Source of the DNA: Herminiimonas arsenitoxidans
GTDB taxonomy: Bacteria; Pseudomonadota; Gammaproteobacteria; Burkholderiales; Burkholderiaceae_D
Direction: 5' to 3'
Length of the DNA stretch: 64,000 bases
Assembly (NCBI RefSeq): GCF_900130075.1
Contig: NZ_LT671418.1
Coordinates: 2,108,001-2,172,000 of the forward strand
Positions 45,931-60,362 of the stretch are shown piece by piece. The position numbers and the translations under genes were made by a program. The stretch's first letter is position 1, and each line of letters opens with the position of its first letter. The notes under the pieces are model-generated. The model did no database searches and was not told the DNA's origin. It saw only the letters and a list, made by a program, of their open reading frames with translations.

Positions 45931-46008
45931 CCTTCGTAAAAGCGGGGCTAGCTGTGCTGCCACACTTGCTAGCTCCTAACCTCAATCGAACTACTAAGGA
46001 GTTCCATC

Positions 46009-46251
46009 ATGGCTTCAAACATTGAAACACAAATTCTTTCGCAATTGTCAGCTACCGAGGGTGCCGTATCTGCCGCCCGTGCTGTAGGGCGTATCTCTCG
46101 TGATTCTGGCCCGGATACGGTTGAGGATCTGGCTTATCTGTCGAATTTTCTCGGTGAGCTAGTTTTCCAAAATTTCCAGATATTGCGCCGCCAGGTTGTT
46201 GAGGACGTGCTTCCACTGGTTGCGGATGTCAAGGCCGTCCGGCTGGCCTGA
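46009..46251 (+). CDS. Array protein A, 80 residues, unit 4
   Basis: Identical in translation to the unit 1 gene. Confidence 0.75.
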   Translation: MASNIETQILSQLSATEGAVSAARAVGRISRDSGPDTVEDLAYLSNFLGELVFQNFQILRRQVVEDVLPLVADVKAVRLA

Positions 46252-46492
46252 TGGTGGCGGGGTATGGGCTGCAAGGCCCATGCAAGCGGTGAGTTTACGC
46301 TTCTGCATGTGCGTGGATGCGCGCTCATAGGTCGCATGCTAAATGGCGATTCCGCGCCTGCAAGCGCTTTTGATGTGTCGACTACGGTTGAGCCGCGCAC
46401 GAGCCGCCGATGCCGGGCGCTAGCCGGCGCGGCGGCGCGAAGCGCCGCCTTAACTTGTACCTAGGACACTTAAGGAATAGATGACAGACGGC
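46252..46492 (+). ncRNA. GC-rich hairpin-rich segment, unit 4
   Basis: Identical to the unit 1 segment. Confidence 0.35.
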
Positions 46493-46553
46493 TTGACTTT
46501 TAAGGCGATTATGTAATGATAATGTACGTACAATGTAATTACATATTGAATTT

Positions 46554-46748
46554 ATGGCTCTAAAACCAAAAACCTCTGTGCTTCAGATACGGCTTGATGA
46601 TGATCTTTTGTCAGAGTTTCGTCGTCTCTGTGACTATCGCGGCGAGACCGTTTCTGCTGTTCTTCGTCGTTCTATTTCCAACCATAACGAGCATTGGCAA
46701 GAGCGTGAACGCAAAGACGCTAAGGTCGCTCTGGCAAGGGGTAAGTAA
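46554..46748 (+). CDS. Ribbon-helix-helix regulator, unit 4
   Basis: Identical in translation to the unit 1 gene. Confidence 0.85.
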   Translation: MALKPKTSVLQIRLDDDLLSEFRRLCDYRGETVSAVLRRSISNHNEHWQERERKDAKVALARGK

Positions 46749-46993
46749 TGCCTTTAACTTCTGAAGCTGATCTGTTTGTTAGGGATTTAGCCGCTGCTGT
46801 CAGTAAGTGTGATGATCCCTACTCACTCGCTACCTTTGTAGTGCATGGCTTTTTGAATTCGCTGACACTCTCAACCGATGACAAGCAGGATATTCTTGCT
46901 GATGTATCCGATATTTTTGATGGCCTTCCGCCCTCTGATCGATCGGGTTTTATAAATGAGAAGAAAAAAGGAAAAAGGGCTAGCCGAAGCTAA
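46748..46993 (+). CDS. Array protein C, 81 residues, unit 4
   Basis: Identical in translation to the unit 1 gene. Confidence 0.75.
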   Translation: MPLTSEADLFVRDLAAAVSKCDDPYSLATFVVHGFLNSLTLSTDDKQDILADVSDIFDGLPPSDRSGFINEKKKGKRASRS

Positions 46994-47056
46994 CCCTTTT
47001 AAAATTACTGGTGCTGATGAGGCGAATCGAACACCCGACCTACTGATTACGAATCA
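46989..47056. repeat. 68-bp direct repeat, copy 5
   Basis: Same 68 bases, at the junction of units 4 and 5. Confidence 0.9.
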
Positions 47057-47134
47057 CCTTCGTAAAAGCGGGGCTAGCTGTGCTGCCACACTTGCTAGCT
47101 CCTAACCTCAATCGAACTACTAAGGAGTTCCATC

Positions 47135-47377
47135 ATGGCTTCAAACATTGAAACACAAATTCTTTCGCAATTGTCAGCTACCGAGGGTGCCGTATCTGCC
47201 GCCCGTGCTGTAGGGCGTATCTCTCGTGATTCTGGCCCGGATACGGTTGAGGATCTGGCTTATCTGTCGAATTTTCTCGGTGAGCTAGTTTTCCAAAATT
47301 TCCAGATATTGCGCCGCCAGGTTGTTGAGGACGTGCTTCCACTGGTTGCGGATGTCAAGGCCGTCCGGCTGGCCTGA
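47135..47377 (+). CDS. Array protein A, 80 residues, unit 5
   Basis: Identical in translation to the unit 1 gene. Confidence 0.75.
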   Translation: MASNIETQILSQLSATEGAVSAARAVGRISRDSGPDTVEDLAYLSNFLGELVFQNFQILRRQVVEDVLPLVADVKAVRLA

Positions 47378-47618
47378 TGGTGGCGGGGTATGGGCTGCAA
47401 GGCCCATGCAAGCGGTGAGTTTACGCTTCTGCATGTGCGTGGATGCGCGCTCATAGGTCGCATGCTAAATGGCGATTCCGCGCCTGCAAGCGCTTTTGAT
47501 GTGTCGACTACGGTTGAGCCGCGCACGAGCCGCCGATGCCGGGCGCTAGCCGGCGCGGCGGCGCGAAGCGCCGCCTTAACTTGTACCTAGGACACTTAAG
47601 GAATAGATGACAGACGGC
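47378..47618 (+). ncRNA. GC-rich hairpin-rich segment, unit 5
   Basis: Identical to the unit 1 segment. Confidence 0.35.
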
Positions 47619-47679
47619 TTGACTTTTAAGGCGATTATGTAATGATAATGTACGTACAATGTAATTACATATTGAATTT

Positions 47680-47874
47680 ATGGCTCTAAAACCAAAAACC
47701 TCTGTGCTTCAGATACGGCTTGATGATGATCTTTTGTCAGAGTTTCGTCGTCTCTGTGACTATCGCGGCGAGACCGTTTCTGCTGTTCTTCGTCGTTCTA
47801 TTTCCAACCATAACGAGCATTGGCAAGAGCGTGAACGCAAAGACGCTAAGGTCGCTCTGGCAAGGGGTAAGTAA
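47680..47874 (+). CDS. Ribbon-helix-helix regulator, unit 5
   Basis: Identical in translation to the unit 1 gene. Confidence 0.85.
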   Translation: MALKPKTSVLQIRLDDDLLSEFRRLCDYRGETVSAVLRRSISNHNEHWQERERKDAKVALARGK

Positions 47875-48114
47875 TGCCTTTAACTTCTGAAGCTGATCTG
47901 TTTGTTAGGGATTTAGCCGCTGCTGTCAGTAAGTGTGATGATCCCTACTCACTCGCTACCTTTGTAGTGCATGGCTTTTTGAATTCGCTGACACTCTCAA
48001 CCGATGACAAGCAGGATATTCTTGCTGATGTATCCGATATTTTTGATGGCCTTCCGCCCTCTGATCGATCGGGTTTTATAAATGAGAAGAAAAAAGGAAA
48101 AAGGGCTAGCCGAA

Positions 48115-48119
<5 letters not shown>
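47874..48119 (+). CDS. Array protein C, 81 residues, unit 5
   Basis: Identical in translation to the unit 1 gene. Its stop codon lies in the terminator hairpin that also ends the intact tRNA-Thr transcript on the opposite strand. Confidence 0.75.
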
Positions 48120-48210
<91 letters not shown>

Positions 48211-48220
48211 GAAGCCGACT

Positions 48221-48226
48221 ATTCTA
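48221..48226 (-). promoter_or_regulatory. Minus 10 box of tRNA-Thr
   Basis: TAGAAT on the minus strand, 10 bases before the tRNA 5' end. A convincing -35 is not visible. The promoter lies on the chromosomal side, so insertion leaves it untouched. Confidence 0.5.
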
Positions 48227-48689
48227 CCAAAAAATAGAATCTAACTGTTGCGCAAAACGCACTTTCTAGAGTAATGGCTAGTTTTTACTGCTTAAAATTA
48301 TGGCAGTAGCACCTTAAGAACCGTACCAGTCCACAATCTCAATGGCATATCTCAACGCACACGATGCGTCTGGCTAATTTGCCTTTAACTTTGCGTTCAC
48401 TCAGTGCTGCCCACGGTAATCATGCGGATCAAATCTCTCCATGAACTCCATCAATTTGATGCAGAGCCCGTAGAAATATCTGTGTGAAGTAAGCGATCGA
48501 TCGCGCGCATCATACCGTGAACGTGCTCAAGCAATCAATCTCGTTTGCAGTAAGGGCGTATCGGTGCGAATGGAAGAAGAAACGAAGAGAAGTCTGTACC
48601 GAGTAACTGCTAGCGGTGTAGTTTCTGCTGATTTGATGCGCAGATTTCTACGTATTTACCGTGGCGCTACAAATCGATTTTCCAAAGCA
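48227..48689. other. Region between tRNA-Thr and the rRNA operon end
   Basis: About 460 bases without a confident gene. One plus-strand frame is open from 48474 to 48713 (79 codons) and looks protein-like, but its only ATG is at 48570 and it runs into the rRNA terminator. It may be a gene remnant. Confidence 0.4.
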
Positions 48690-48722
48690 AAAACCCCCCA
48701 GCATTTCTACTGAGGGGTTTTC
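48690..48722 (-). terminator. rRNA operon terminator
   Basis: Minus-strand hairpin CCCCTCAG / CTGGGGGG followed by TTTTT, about 10 bases after the 5S gene. Confidence 0.9.
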
Positions 48723-48731
48723 TAAATAAAA

Positions 48732-48845
48732 GCCTGACGATGACCTACTTTCACACTGGTTGCAGCACTATCATCGGCGCAAATTCGTTTCACGGTCCTG
48801 TTCGGGATGGGAAGGGGTGGTACCAAATCGCTATGGTCATCAGGC
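48732..48845 (-). rRNA. rrf: 5S ribosomal RNA
   Basis: About 114 nt on the minus strand. It begins GCCTGATGACCATAGCG and contains the typical CCATCCCGAACAGGACCGTGAAACG segment, with complementary ends (GCCTGA / TCAGGC). It is last in the rRNA operon. Ends may be off by 1-2 bases. Confidence 0.95.
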
Positions 48846-49011
48846 ATAACTTGTAAAGTCACTTGCTAAGTCGTTAAAGCTGACTTGAGCAAACAACTCA
48901 ATCTGGAAGAAGTAAAGATCACACTGTAACCATGGGTGATGGTACAGCGGTTTTGATTGCACGAATCAAGTTCGCACTCACGTGTACTTGTTGCCTACAC
49001 CTGCTAAGGTT

Positions 49012-51894
<2,883 letters not shown>

Positions 51895-52193
51895 CTTTAG
51901 CCTCTCAATCGCTTGCGCTTTCAAGAAGACGGCTATAAGGCAAACAAGTACTACGTGTTTGCTGTATTGACACTGGATTATCCTTTCGGATAACTGATCG
52001 TCAATACTATTTGATTTGATACAATCAAAACCCATCAGCGCATCTCAACAATGCTTGCGCATCATTGGTTTGCACCAATAAATCTTTACTTCTTCCAAAT
52101 TGTTAAAGAACAAAAACAGCCAATGATCTATCTAAAAGATCAAACCTAAATCACGTCTACACTTTCATGCAGATCAACTTAGGTTTGACATCT
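51895..52193 (-). other. Spacer between tRNA-Ala and 23S, with boxA
   Basis: About 300 bases. GTTCTTTAACAATT on the minus strand (52098-52111) is a boxA-type antitermination site ahead of 23S. No gene. Confidence 0.65.
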
Positions 52194-52269
52194 TGGTGGA
52201 GGTTGACGGGATCGAACCGACGACCCCCTGCTTGCAAAGCAGGTGCTCTCCCAGCTGAGCTAAACCCCC
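52194..52269 (-). tRNA. tRNA-Ala (anticodon TGC)
   Basis: A 76-nt cloverleaf on the minus strand, GGGGGTTTAGCTCAGCTGGG at the 5' end, anticodon loop TTTGCAA, CCA encoded. It lies in the 16S-23S spacer. Confidence 0.97.
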
Positions 52270-52291
52270 GAAACCGGTTATACGTATTTCT

Positions 52292-52368
52292 TGGTGGGTC
52301 TGGTTGGGCTCGAACCAACGACCCCCGCGTTATCAACACGGTGCTCTAACCAACTGAGCTACAGACCC
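52292..52368 (-). tRNA. tRNA-Ile (anticodon GAT)
   Basis: A 77-nt cloverleaf on the minus strand, GGGTCTGTAGCTCAGTTGG at the 5' end, anticodon loop TTGATAA, CCA encoded. It follows 16S in the spacer, 22 bases before tRNA-Ala. Confidence 0.97.
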
Positions 52369-52487
52369 GTTTGGATCAGTACCAACCAACAACCCGCAGA
52401 CTGATTCAGCCTGCGTACTGCCGACATTAACTGTTCTTTTCTTACTAACAGACGATAAGTGTGGACGCTTAACTTTCACGCAAACTC

Positions 52488-54021
<1,534 letters not shown>

Positions 54022-54518
54022 TTAATCTCTGTTTTATGTCATTGCTGACATGGTTCTTTCGAACCGGTCGCTCACTCAAAATACTGACAGGTACTTTCAT
54101 TTAACTGAAAGTATCTATATTTCTTTGTGAGCATTTAATGTTTAAAGTTATGACAACGAATAAATTCGCTGCCGCGCTTCCATCAAACGCCCACACTTAT
54201 CGACTGTTAATTTTTAAAGAACCTGTTCTGCTTCGCTATCAACTTGCGTCGTTTGCGTCGCTGCGAATCGTTTTGTTCGTCAGCAGCAGAGAGATGAGAT
54301 TATGTGGCATGTCTTCGTTTTCGTCAACATCTTTTTAATTTATTTTTTAAAAGATTTTTTACAAACTCTTTTAAAAACTTCTTAAAAAGACTCGCTTTAA
54401 AACCACTAAAACGAACGTCGAAAACAAATCCAAAAACAACCACTTCTTCACCCCCATCACACTCACATTTCAGCTCGCTTACTTCGCGTTTCGCTGCGTG
54501 TTCTGCGACGGGAGCCGA
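54022..54518 (-). other. rRNA operon leader with boxA
   Basis: About 500 bases upstream of 16S, AT-rich, with GTTCTTTAAAAATT (54209-54222, minus strand), a boxA-like antitermination site. No gene is supported; the open frames here are chance. Confidence 0.6.
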
Positions 54519-54548
54519 ACTATAGCAAAGCTTCTTTCAACTTGGCAA
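54519..54548 (-). promoter_or_regulatory. rRNA operon promoter
   Basis: Minus-strand TTGCCA (54543-54548) and TATAGT (54519-54524) separated by 18 bases, followed by a GC-rich discriminator (TCGGCTCCCG) as in stringently controlled rRNA promoters. Confidence 0.65.
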
Positions 54549-54590
54549 GCGCTTTTCTGAAAATAATATAAATTCTTTTTACAGAGGCTT

Positions 54591-55367
54591 TTAAACGTTC
54601 TTAAAACTAGGTGAACGCTTCTCCAAAAATGCCTGCATTCCTTCCTTCTGGTCCTCTGTAGCGAAGGTGCTGTGGAACAATCTACGTTCGAATTGCACGC
54701 CTTCTGCCAGCGTCGTTTCATAGGCACGGTTGATAGACTCTTTCGCCATCATCACCATAGGTAGCGACATACTTGCTATTACGGTTGCCGCTGCCAATGC
54801 TTCTTCAATCAACTTATCTGCAGCAACAACGCGCGATACCAAACCCGCACGCTCAGCTTCGGCCGCATCCATCATGCGCGCCGTCAAACATAGATCCATA
54901 GCTTTGGCTTTAGATACTGCACGCGGCAAACGCTGTGTGCCGCCGGCACCAGGAATAATGCCTAGCTTGATTTCTGGCTGGCCGAACTTGGCAGTATCAG
55001 CAGCAATAATGAAATCGCACATCATGGCCAGCTCACAACCACCACCCAGCGCATATCCCGCCACCGCAGCAATCACCGGCTTACGTATGCTGCGAATCTG
55101 CTCCCAATTACGCGTGATGTAATCGCCTTTATATACATCCATATATGTATACGTCGCCATCAGAGCGATATCAGCGCCGGCGGCAAATGCCTTTTCGCTA
55201 CCAGTAATGATCATGCAACCGATATCGTCGTTGGCATCAAACGATTGCAGCGCTTGCCCCAGTTCATCCATTAACTTGTCATTGAGCGCATTCAGCGCAG
55301 CAGGCCGATTAAGTGTGATGAGCCCGACTTTGCCGTGGATTTCGACCAGAATATTTTCGTATTGCAT
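54591..55367 (-). CDS. Enoyl-CoA hydratase
   Basis: A 258-residue crotonase-fold enzyme that hydrates trans-2-enoyl-CoA in beta-oxidation or phenylacetate degradation. The oxyanion-hole segments [11 protein letters not shown] and [16 protein letters not shown] and the catalytic Glu pair ([17 protein letters not shown]) are present. Length is standard (about 257). The paaF/fadB-type role is not resolved. It lies upstream of the rRNA operon on the same strand. Confidence 0.9.
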   Translation of the reverse strand: MQYENILVEIHGKVGLITLNRPAALNALNDKLMDELGQALQSFDANDDIGCMIITGSEKAFAAGADIALMATYTYMDVYKGDYITRNWEQIRSIRKPVIAAVAGYALGGGCELAMMCDFIIAADTAKFGQPEIKLGIIPGAGGTQRLPRAVSKAKAMDLCLTARMMDAAEAERAGLVSRVVAADKLIEEALAAATVIASMSLPMVMMAKESINRAYETTLAEGVQFERRLFHSTFATEDQKEGMQAFLEKRSPSFKNV

Positions 55368-55409
55368 GGAATCGCTCCTATATATGCTGCACTAGATACT
55401 ATTCAGACA

Positions 55410-56582
55410 TCACTTTGGTAATAAAACCCACATCGTGCCGCGTTGCTTCATGCGTCCAGCCAGTTCACCTGCTTGCGCACCAAACCCCCAGAAGTAATCT
55501 GCGCGTACGGCATTCTTGATAGCGCCACCCGTATCTTGCGCCATGACCAGGCGCTGCAAGGCAGCATTGCTGTTCGGCTGCGTGGTTGCCAAAAATACAG
55601 GAGCGCCCAACGGTATATATTGTGGATCGATCGCAATCGAACGCTGCGGCGTCAAAGGCACGCCCATCGCGCCTTTCGGGCCAACCTTCGGATCGATTAC
55701 TTTTTCTTCTCTGAAGAAGACATAACTTGGATTGGCGTTCAATAACTCTTGTTGCCGTCCTGGATTGGCAATCACCCACGCTTTAATACTTTGCGCAGAT
55801 GCTTGATCCAGTGTCATCTCGCCCTTATCAACCAAATAACGGCCGATAGATTTATAGGGCTGACCATTTTGGTCGGCGTAGGCAACGCGCACGATTTCCT
55901 TACCGTCTGCCAGTTGCACGCGGCCGGAACCTTGCACTTGCAGAAAGAAAGCCTCGATAGGATCGTCCACCCACAGGATTTCCTTACCGGCCAAAGAATT
56001 CGATTGCGCCATTTCTGCGCGCGATGGATAGGCAACCACTTTATTGCCGACCAAACGTCCACGCAAACGCATACCTTTTAACTCTGGGTACACACTCGCT
56101 AGGTCTATCGTCAGAATATCGTCGGGCACGCGATGCAAAGGCGTCTGATATGGACCACCACGTTTGCGCGCACCGCGCAATAAAGGTTCGTAGTAACCGG
56201 TAACCAAGCCATTATCCGAACCGTCGGGATTCGTTACCTGGTAAGGCGTGAAGTAAGTTTCAAAGAACTGGCGCACCGCATCGTCATTATTACTGTCGAC
56301 GCTTGCTGCGGCGGCACACGCATTCTTCCAATTCACTCTTCTAATCAATACCGAGCAGGACGACTGAAATGCCGGCCAGGCCTCGCGCTGATTATCTGCC
56401 TTCCAACCTGGCAAAGCGTTGAAGGTTGTCGGGCGCAAGGCTGGACTGACTTCAGTTTTAGGTAAATCGCCCGGCGTCACGACCGGTTTCGTCGGCACAA
56501 CAGGCTTCTCGGGCGGGAGTGTCGAGCAGGAAACAAGACCAAGCAGAATGGATGCGAGTAAACTAAGGCGAATAAATGACAT
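55410..56582 (-). CDS. mltA: Membrane-bound lytic murein transglycosylase A
   Basis: A 390-residue lipoprotein that cleaves peptidoglycan glycan strands. The lipobox LVSC lies near residue 19. The MltA domain includes TGYYEPLLRGARKR and the 3D domain at the C-terminus (VMAQDTGGAIKNAVRADYFWGFG), which holds the catalytic Asp. An upstream TTG would extend it to 56597, but ATG 56582 gives a standard lipoprotein signal. Divergent from the small gene at 56597. Confidence 0.9.
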   Translation of the reverse strand: MSFIRLSLLASILLGLVSCSTLPPEKPVVPTKPVVTPGDLPKTEVSPALRPTTFNALPGWKADNQREAWPAFQSSCSVLIRRVNWKNACAAAASVDSNNDDAVRQFFETYFTPYQVTNPDGSDNGLVTGYYEPLLRGARKRGGPYQTPLHRVPDDILTIDLASVYPELKGMRLRGRLVGNKVVAYPSRAEMAQSNSLAGKEILWVDDPIEAFFLQVQGSGRVQLADGKEIVRVAYADQNGQPYKSIGRYLVDKGEMTLDQASAQSIKAWVIANPGRQQELLNANPSYVFFREEKVIDPKVGPKGAMGVPLTPQRSIAIDPQYIPLGAPVFLATTQPNSNAALQRLVMAQDTGGAIKNAVRADYFWGFGAQAGELAGRMKQRGTMWVLLPK

Positions 56583-56596
56583 GGGAGTAATTGGCA

Positions 56597-56749
56597 ATGT
56601 GGCTATTATTGGTTGAAGCGGGAATCGCGCTGTTCTTACTTTTCTTTATCGTGTGGTGGACTATGTTCTCGGGACAGAAGCCGAACCATCCACCAACAAA
56701 GAAACCATTACCGCCCAAAGACGATACAACGGATCAATCGCAGAATTAA
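56597..56749 (+). CDS. Small single-span membrane protein, 50 residues
   Basis: ATG-started frame of 51 codons between mltA and apaG: a hydrophobic N-terminal helix (LLVEAGIALFLLFFIVWW) followed by a proline- and lysine-rich cytosolic tail (PNHPPTKKPLPPKDD). Its 3' end overlaps the convergent apaG stop region by 4 bases. The pattern of one transmembrane helix plus a basic Pro-rich tail looks like a genuine small membrane protein. No family is recognised with certainty. Confidence 0.55.
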   Translation: MWLLLVEAGIALFLLFFIVWWTMFSGQKPNHPPTKKPLPPKDDTTDQSQN

Positions 56750-57120
56750 TGCAAAGTACGCGGCAGAGACAACACAAATTCAGGAATCTTCACCTCAAAT
56801 TGCTCGCCATCTTCTGCCACACAGAAATACTCACCAGTCATTGACCCTTGCGGTGTCGGCATAGACGTCCCACTGGTGTACTCGAACTGCTCCCCAGGCT
56901 GCAACAATGGCTGATTACCAACAACACCCAGACCGCGCACTTCCTGCACATGGTTGTTGGCATCGGTAATCACCCAGTGGCGCGAGATCAATTGCGCCGC
57001 CACTTGCCCGGTATTTTTGATCGTCACCGCATACGCGAATACATAGTTAGAGCGCCCAGGATCGGATTGCTCCTCCAGATACTGCGTATTAACGGTCACG
57101 GTAAATTCGTAAGATGCCAT
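56746..57120 (-). CDS. apaG: ApaG domain protein
   Basis: A 124-residue ApaG protein (fibronectin-III-like fold). Motifs FAYAVTIKNTGQVAAQLISRHWVITD and the C-terminal GTSMPTPQGSMTGEYFCVAEDG are diagnostic. I chose ATG 57120 (MASYEFTVTV); the frame extends to 57192. Often linked to Co2+/Mg2+ homeostasis, but its biochemical role is unclear. Confidence 0.92.
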   Translation of the reverse strand: MASYEFTVTVNTQYLEEQSDPGRSNYVFAYAVTIKNTGQVAAQLISRHWVITDANNHVQEVRGLGVVGNQPLLQPGEQFEYTSGTSMPTPQGSMTGEYFCVAEDGEQFEVKIPEFVLSLPRTLH

Positions 57121-57303
57121 TTGATTCCTTTTGTGCAGCAAGTTCCCTGCGCTGCTTTTATCGTTCAGTTCTGCCGAGCAATGCACATTCAATTGCTCTT
57201 ATATATACATAGCAGCCCATTGCACACGAAATTCCTACGCCATGCAAGGCGCCACTTAAGAGTCGCGGGTTAAAATAGCGACTTCTTCTTCAAAGTCACG
57301 ACC

Positions 57304-57969
57304 ATGCCAAACTATCGCATCGCTCCCAGCATCCTATCCGCCGATTTTGCCCGTCTTGGCGAAGAAGTGCGCAATGTTGTCACCGCCGGCGCCGACATCA
57401 TTCACTTCGACGTCATGGATAACCATTATGTTCCGAATCTGACGATAGGACCTTTGGTATGCGAAGCCATACGTCCGCATGTACAAGTACCTATCGACGT
57501 ACACCTGATGGTCAAGCCGGTAGACCGCATTATTCCTGACTTTGCCAAGGCTGGTGCCAATATCATCACCTTCCACCCGGAAGCGTCCGAGCATATAGAC
57601 CGCACACTGCAATTGATACGCGACAACGGTTGCAAAGCCGGCCTCGTCTTCAATCCAGCCACGCCTCTGCACCACTTGGAACACGTGATGGATAAGCTCG
57701 ACATCATCCTGATGATGTCGGTCAATCCTGGCTTCGGCGGCCAATCCTTCATTCCGCACACACTTAAAAAAATCGCAGCAGTGCGCAAGCTGATCGATGA
57801 ATCCGGTCGCGACATCATGCTGGAAGTCGATGGCGGCATCAAAATCGACAATATCGAAGCCGCAGCACGCGCTGGCGCAGACACCTTCGTCGCCGGCTCT
57901 GCCATCTTCGGCAAACCAGATTACAAAGCCGTGATCGATGCAATGCGCAGCGAATTAGCAAAAGTATGA
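57304..57969 (+). CDS. rpe: Ribulose-phosphate 3-epimerase
   Basis: A 221-residue TIM-barrel enzyme interconverting ribulose-5-phosphate and xylulose-5-phosphate. Metal ligands and catalytic residues appear in [38 protein letters not shown] and EVDGGI. Its stop overlaps the gph start by 4 bases. Length standard. Confidence 0.95.
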   Translation: MPNYRIAPSILSADFARLGEEVRNVVTAGADIIHFDVMDNHYVPNLTIGPLVCEAIRPHVQVPIDVHLMVKPVDRIIPDFAKAGANIITFHPEASEHIDRTLQLIRDNGCKAGLVFNPATPLHHLEHVMDKLDIILMMSVNPGFGGQSFIPHTLKKIAAVRKLIDESGRDIMLEVDGGIKIDNIEAAARAGADTFVAGSAIFGKPDYKAVIDAMRSELAKV

Positions 57970-58670
57970 GCCTGAGCAACGCGACTGAAAACCAAATGCT
58001 GCACGGCATACGCGGCGTCATCGTTGATCTCGACGGCACCATGCTGCATACCGCGCAGGATTTGCATATCGCCATCAATCGCATGCGTGATGGCTTAGGA
58101 TTAGCACCACTGGATCTCGATACCGCCATCAGCTTTGTCGGCAAGGGCGCAGAGAATCTGGTGCGCAAGACCATAGGCGTTGATTTTTCACCTAGCGACG
58201 TTGAGCTGCGTTTCGCAGAGGCCATGGCCTTGTTCGAGAAACACTATTTCGACGTGAATGGCGAATTCGCCACCGCCTATCCTGGCGTACACGAAGGTCT
58301 GCAAGAAATGCAGGCCAAAGGTTTGCGACTGGCTTGCGTCACCAATAAGCCGATGGCATTTACTTTGCCGTTGCTGAAGAAAACCGGCTTGCACGATTAC
58401 TTTGAAGTGATTTACGGTGGTGACTCCTTTGCGAAAAAGAAGCCAGATCCCATGCAATTGCTGCAGGTATGCACTGATTTTGCTCTGGCACCCGCGCAAA
58501 TCGTAGCCATCGGCGATTCCATCAACGATTCGCAGGCAGCACGTGCTGCAGGTTGCAAAGTTCTCAACGTCCCTTACGGCTACAACCACGGGCAGGCTAT
58601 ACAAGATGTCGATAGCGATGGTATAGTTTCCTCGCTGCTAGACGCAGCACATCTTATTTCACCAACATAA
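57966..58670 (+). CDS. gph: Phosphoglycolate phosphatase
   Basis: A 234-residue HAD-family phosphatase that removes phosphate from 2-phosphoglycolate. Motif I is VIVDLDGTM, motif II the TNKP region, and motif [15 protein letters not shown] and [10 protein letters not shown]. Translationally coupled to rpe by ATGA. The trp leader follows directly. Confidence 0.9.
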   Translation: MSLSNATENQMLHGIRGVIVDLDGTMLHTAQDLHIAINRMRDGLGLAPLDLDTAISFVGKGAENLVRKTIGVDFSPSDVELRFAEAMALFEKHYFDVNGEFATAYPGVHEGLQEMQAKGLRLACVTNKPMAFTLPLLKKTGLHDYFEVIYGGDSFAKKKPDPMQLLQVCTDFALAPAQIVAIGDSINDSQAARAAGCKVLNVPYGYNHGQAIQDVDSDGIVSSLLDAAHLISPT

Positions 58671-58676
58671 ATCATC

Positions 58677-58757
58677 ATGTCTCTCGACAAAAAACGTATC
58701 GCAACACCGGGCGCCCATGAGGCCTGGCTATGGCGAGGCTGGCAAAACTGGTCTTAA
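58677..58757 (+). CDS. trpL: trp operon leader peptide with four Trp codons
   Basis: A 26-codon frame between gph and trpE that begins MSLDKKRIATPG and ends with four Trp codons within nine residues (WLWRGWQNW then Ser, stop). Trp codons are rare, so the cluster is not chance. An intrinsic terminator follows 12 bases after the stop. Together they form a transcription-attenuation leader for trpE: ribosome stalling at Trp codons in Trp shortage would favour an antiterminator. It is too short for standard gene-finding. Confidence 0.85.
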   Translation: MSLDKKRIATPGAHEAWLWRGWQNWS

Positions 58758-58769
58758 ACACCACTTGCC

Positions 58770-58809
58770 GCTGATCGCCTATATTTTTGCGCGATCAGCA
58801 ACGTTTTTT
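58770..58809 (+). terminator. trp attenuator
   Basis: GCTGATCGC / GCGATCAGC hairpin (58770-58778, 58791-58799) followed by a T-run 58804-58809. It lies between the leader peptide and trpE. Confidence 0.85.
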
Positions 58810-58865
58810 ACAGTACTTACTAAAGTACTAAACCGCTCGTCTACAATAGCGGTCCGGAGAGAACT

Positions 58866-60362
58866 ATGACTGAACTCGAATTCAAATCGTTAGCCGCGCA
58901 AGGCTACAACCGTATTCCCTTGATCGCCGAAGCTTTCGCCGATCTGGAAACACCGCTCACGCTCTACCTGAAACTGGCACAAACCCAGAATGGTGGGAAG
59001 AATACCTTCCTGCTGGAATCTGTCGTCGGTGGTGAGCGTTTCGGGCGCTATTCCTTTATCGGCTTGCCAGCCAATACGCTGATGCGCAGCTTTGGTACGC
59101 GCATCGAAGTCGTCAAGAACGGCAAGATCGTTGAAACCGTTGAAGGCAATCCGCTCGACTTCATCGCGGAATTCCAGGCACGCTATAAAGTAGCCATTTT
59201 GCCCGGCATGCCGCGCTTCTGTGGCGGCCTGGCTGGCTACTTTGGTTACGACGCTGTGCGCCATGTGGAAAAACGTCTGGCACATTCCACGCCGAAAGAC
59301 GATCTCGGCCTGCCAGAGATCCAATTACTGCTGACCGAAGAACTGGCTGTCATCGACAATCTGTCCGGCAAGCTGTATCTGATCGTGTACACCGACCCAA
59401 CCCAGCCGGAAGCCTTCAGCAAAGGGCGTCAGCGCCTGAAAGACTTGCGCGCCATGTTGCATCGCGCGGTTGAGTTGCCGGTGACAACTGCGTCGGTACG
59501 TACCGACACGATACGTGAATTCGATAAAGAGTCTTATCTGGCAGCCGTCGCCAAGGCCAAAGAATATGTCATGGCCGGCGACTTGATGCAGGTACAAATC
59601 GGCCAGCGCATCAAGAAGCGATATGTCGATTCGCCGCTCACGCTGTACCGTGCACTGCGTTCGCTGAATCCGTCGCCGTATATGTATTTCTATAATTTCG
59701 GTGATATGCAAATCGTCGGTTCGTCGCCGGAAATCCTGGTGCGCAACGAGACTGTTTCAGAAGACAAAAAGAAAATCACGATACGTCCATTGGCCGGCAC
59801 CCGCCCACGCGGCGCGACACCGGAAAAGGATGCGGCACTGGCAAAAGAATTGCTGGCCGATCCGAAGGAAATCGCGGAACACGTGATGCTGATCGACCTC
59901 GCACGCAATGACATCGGCCGCATCGCGGAAACCGGTAGCGTGCAAGTCACCGACAAACTCGTGATCGAGAAATACTCGCACGTACAACACATCGTTTCCA
60001 ATGTCGAAGGCACGCTGAAATCAGGCTTGTCGAATCTGGATGTGCTGAAAGCGACGTTCCCGGCCGGTACCTTGTCCGGTGCGCCGAAAGTGCGCGCGAT
60101 GGAAATCATCGATGAACTGGAACCAACCAAGCGCGGCATTTATGGCGGCGCTTGCGGTTACCTGTCCTTTGGCGGTGAAATGGACCTGGCGATTGCGATC
60201 CGTACCGGCGTTATCAAGGATGGCATGCTATATGTACAAGCGGCAGCCGGCATCGTCGCCGATTCGGTGCCCGAGATGGAATGGCAGGAAACCGAGAACA
60301 AGGCGCGTGCAGTGCTGAGAGCAGCAGAACAGGTACAAGACGGTTTGGACGGGGAGATTTAA
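58866..60362 (+). CDS. trpE: Anthranilate synthase component I
   Basis: A 498-residue chorismate-using enzyme that makes anthranilate with TrpG ammonia. The feedback site motif LLES is at about residues 50-53, and the catalytic core includes [48 protein letters not shown] and [18 protein letters not shown]. Length matches the family. Its stop abuts the trpG start. Confidence 0.95.
   Translation: MTELEFKSLAAQGYNRIPLIAEAFADLETPLTLYLKLAQTQNGGKNTFLLESVVGGERFGRYSFIGLPANTLMRSFGTRIEVVKNGKIVETVEGNPLDFIAEFQARYKVAILPGMPRFCGGLAGYFGYDAVRHVEKRLAHSTPKDDLGLPEIQLLLTEELAVIDNLSGKLYLIVYTDPTQPEAFSKGRQRLKDLRAMLHRAVELPVTTASVRTDTIREFDKESYLAAVAKAKEYVMAGDLMQVQIGQRIKKRYVDSPLTLYRALRSLNPSPYMYFYNFGDMQIVGSSPEILVRNETVSEDKKKITIRPLAGTRPRGATPEKDAALAKELLADPKEIAEHVMLIDLARNDIGRIAETGSVQVTDKLVIEKYSHVQHIVSNVEGTLKSGLSNLDVLKATFPAGTLSGAPKVRAMEIIDELEPTKRGIYGGACGYLSFGGEMDLAIAIRTGVIKDGMLYVQAAAGIVADSVPEMEWQETENKARAVLRAAEQVQDGLDGEI

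Larger units (their letters stand above)
45883..47008 (+). mobile_element. Unit 4 of the tRNA-Thr tandem element
   Basis: Fourth copy, same period and content, no difference seen. Confidence 0.8.

Noticed and set aside
48474..48713. 79-codon open frame between tRNA-Thr and 5S
   Set aside because: Protein-like composition, but no start near its front, no ribosome-binding site, and it ends in the rRNA terminator. Kept only as a possible remnant.
54138..54525. Small frames in the rRNA leader
   Set aside because: AT-rich leader with promoter and boxA; the frames lack ribosome-binding sites and look random.
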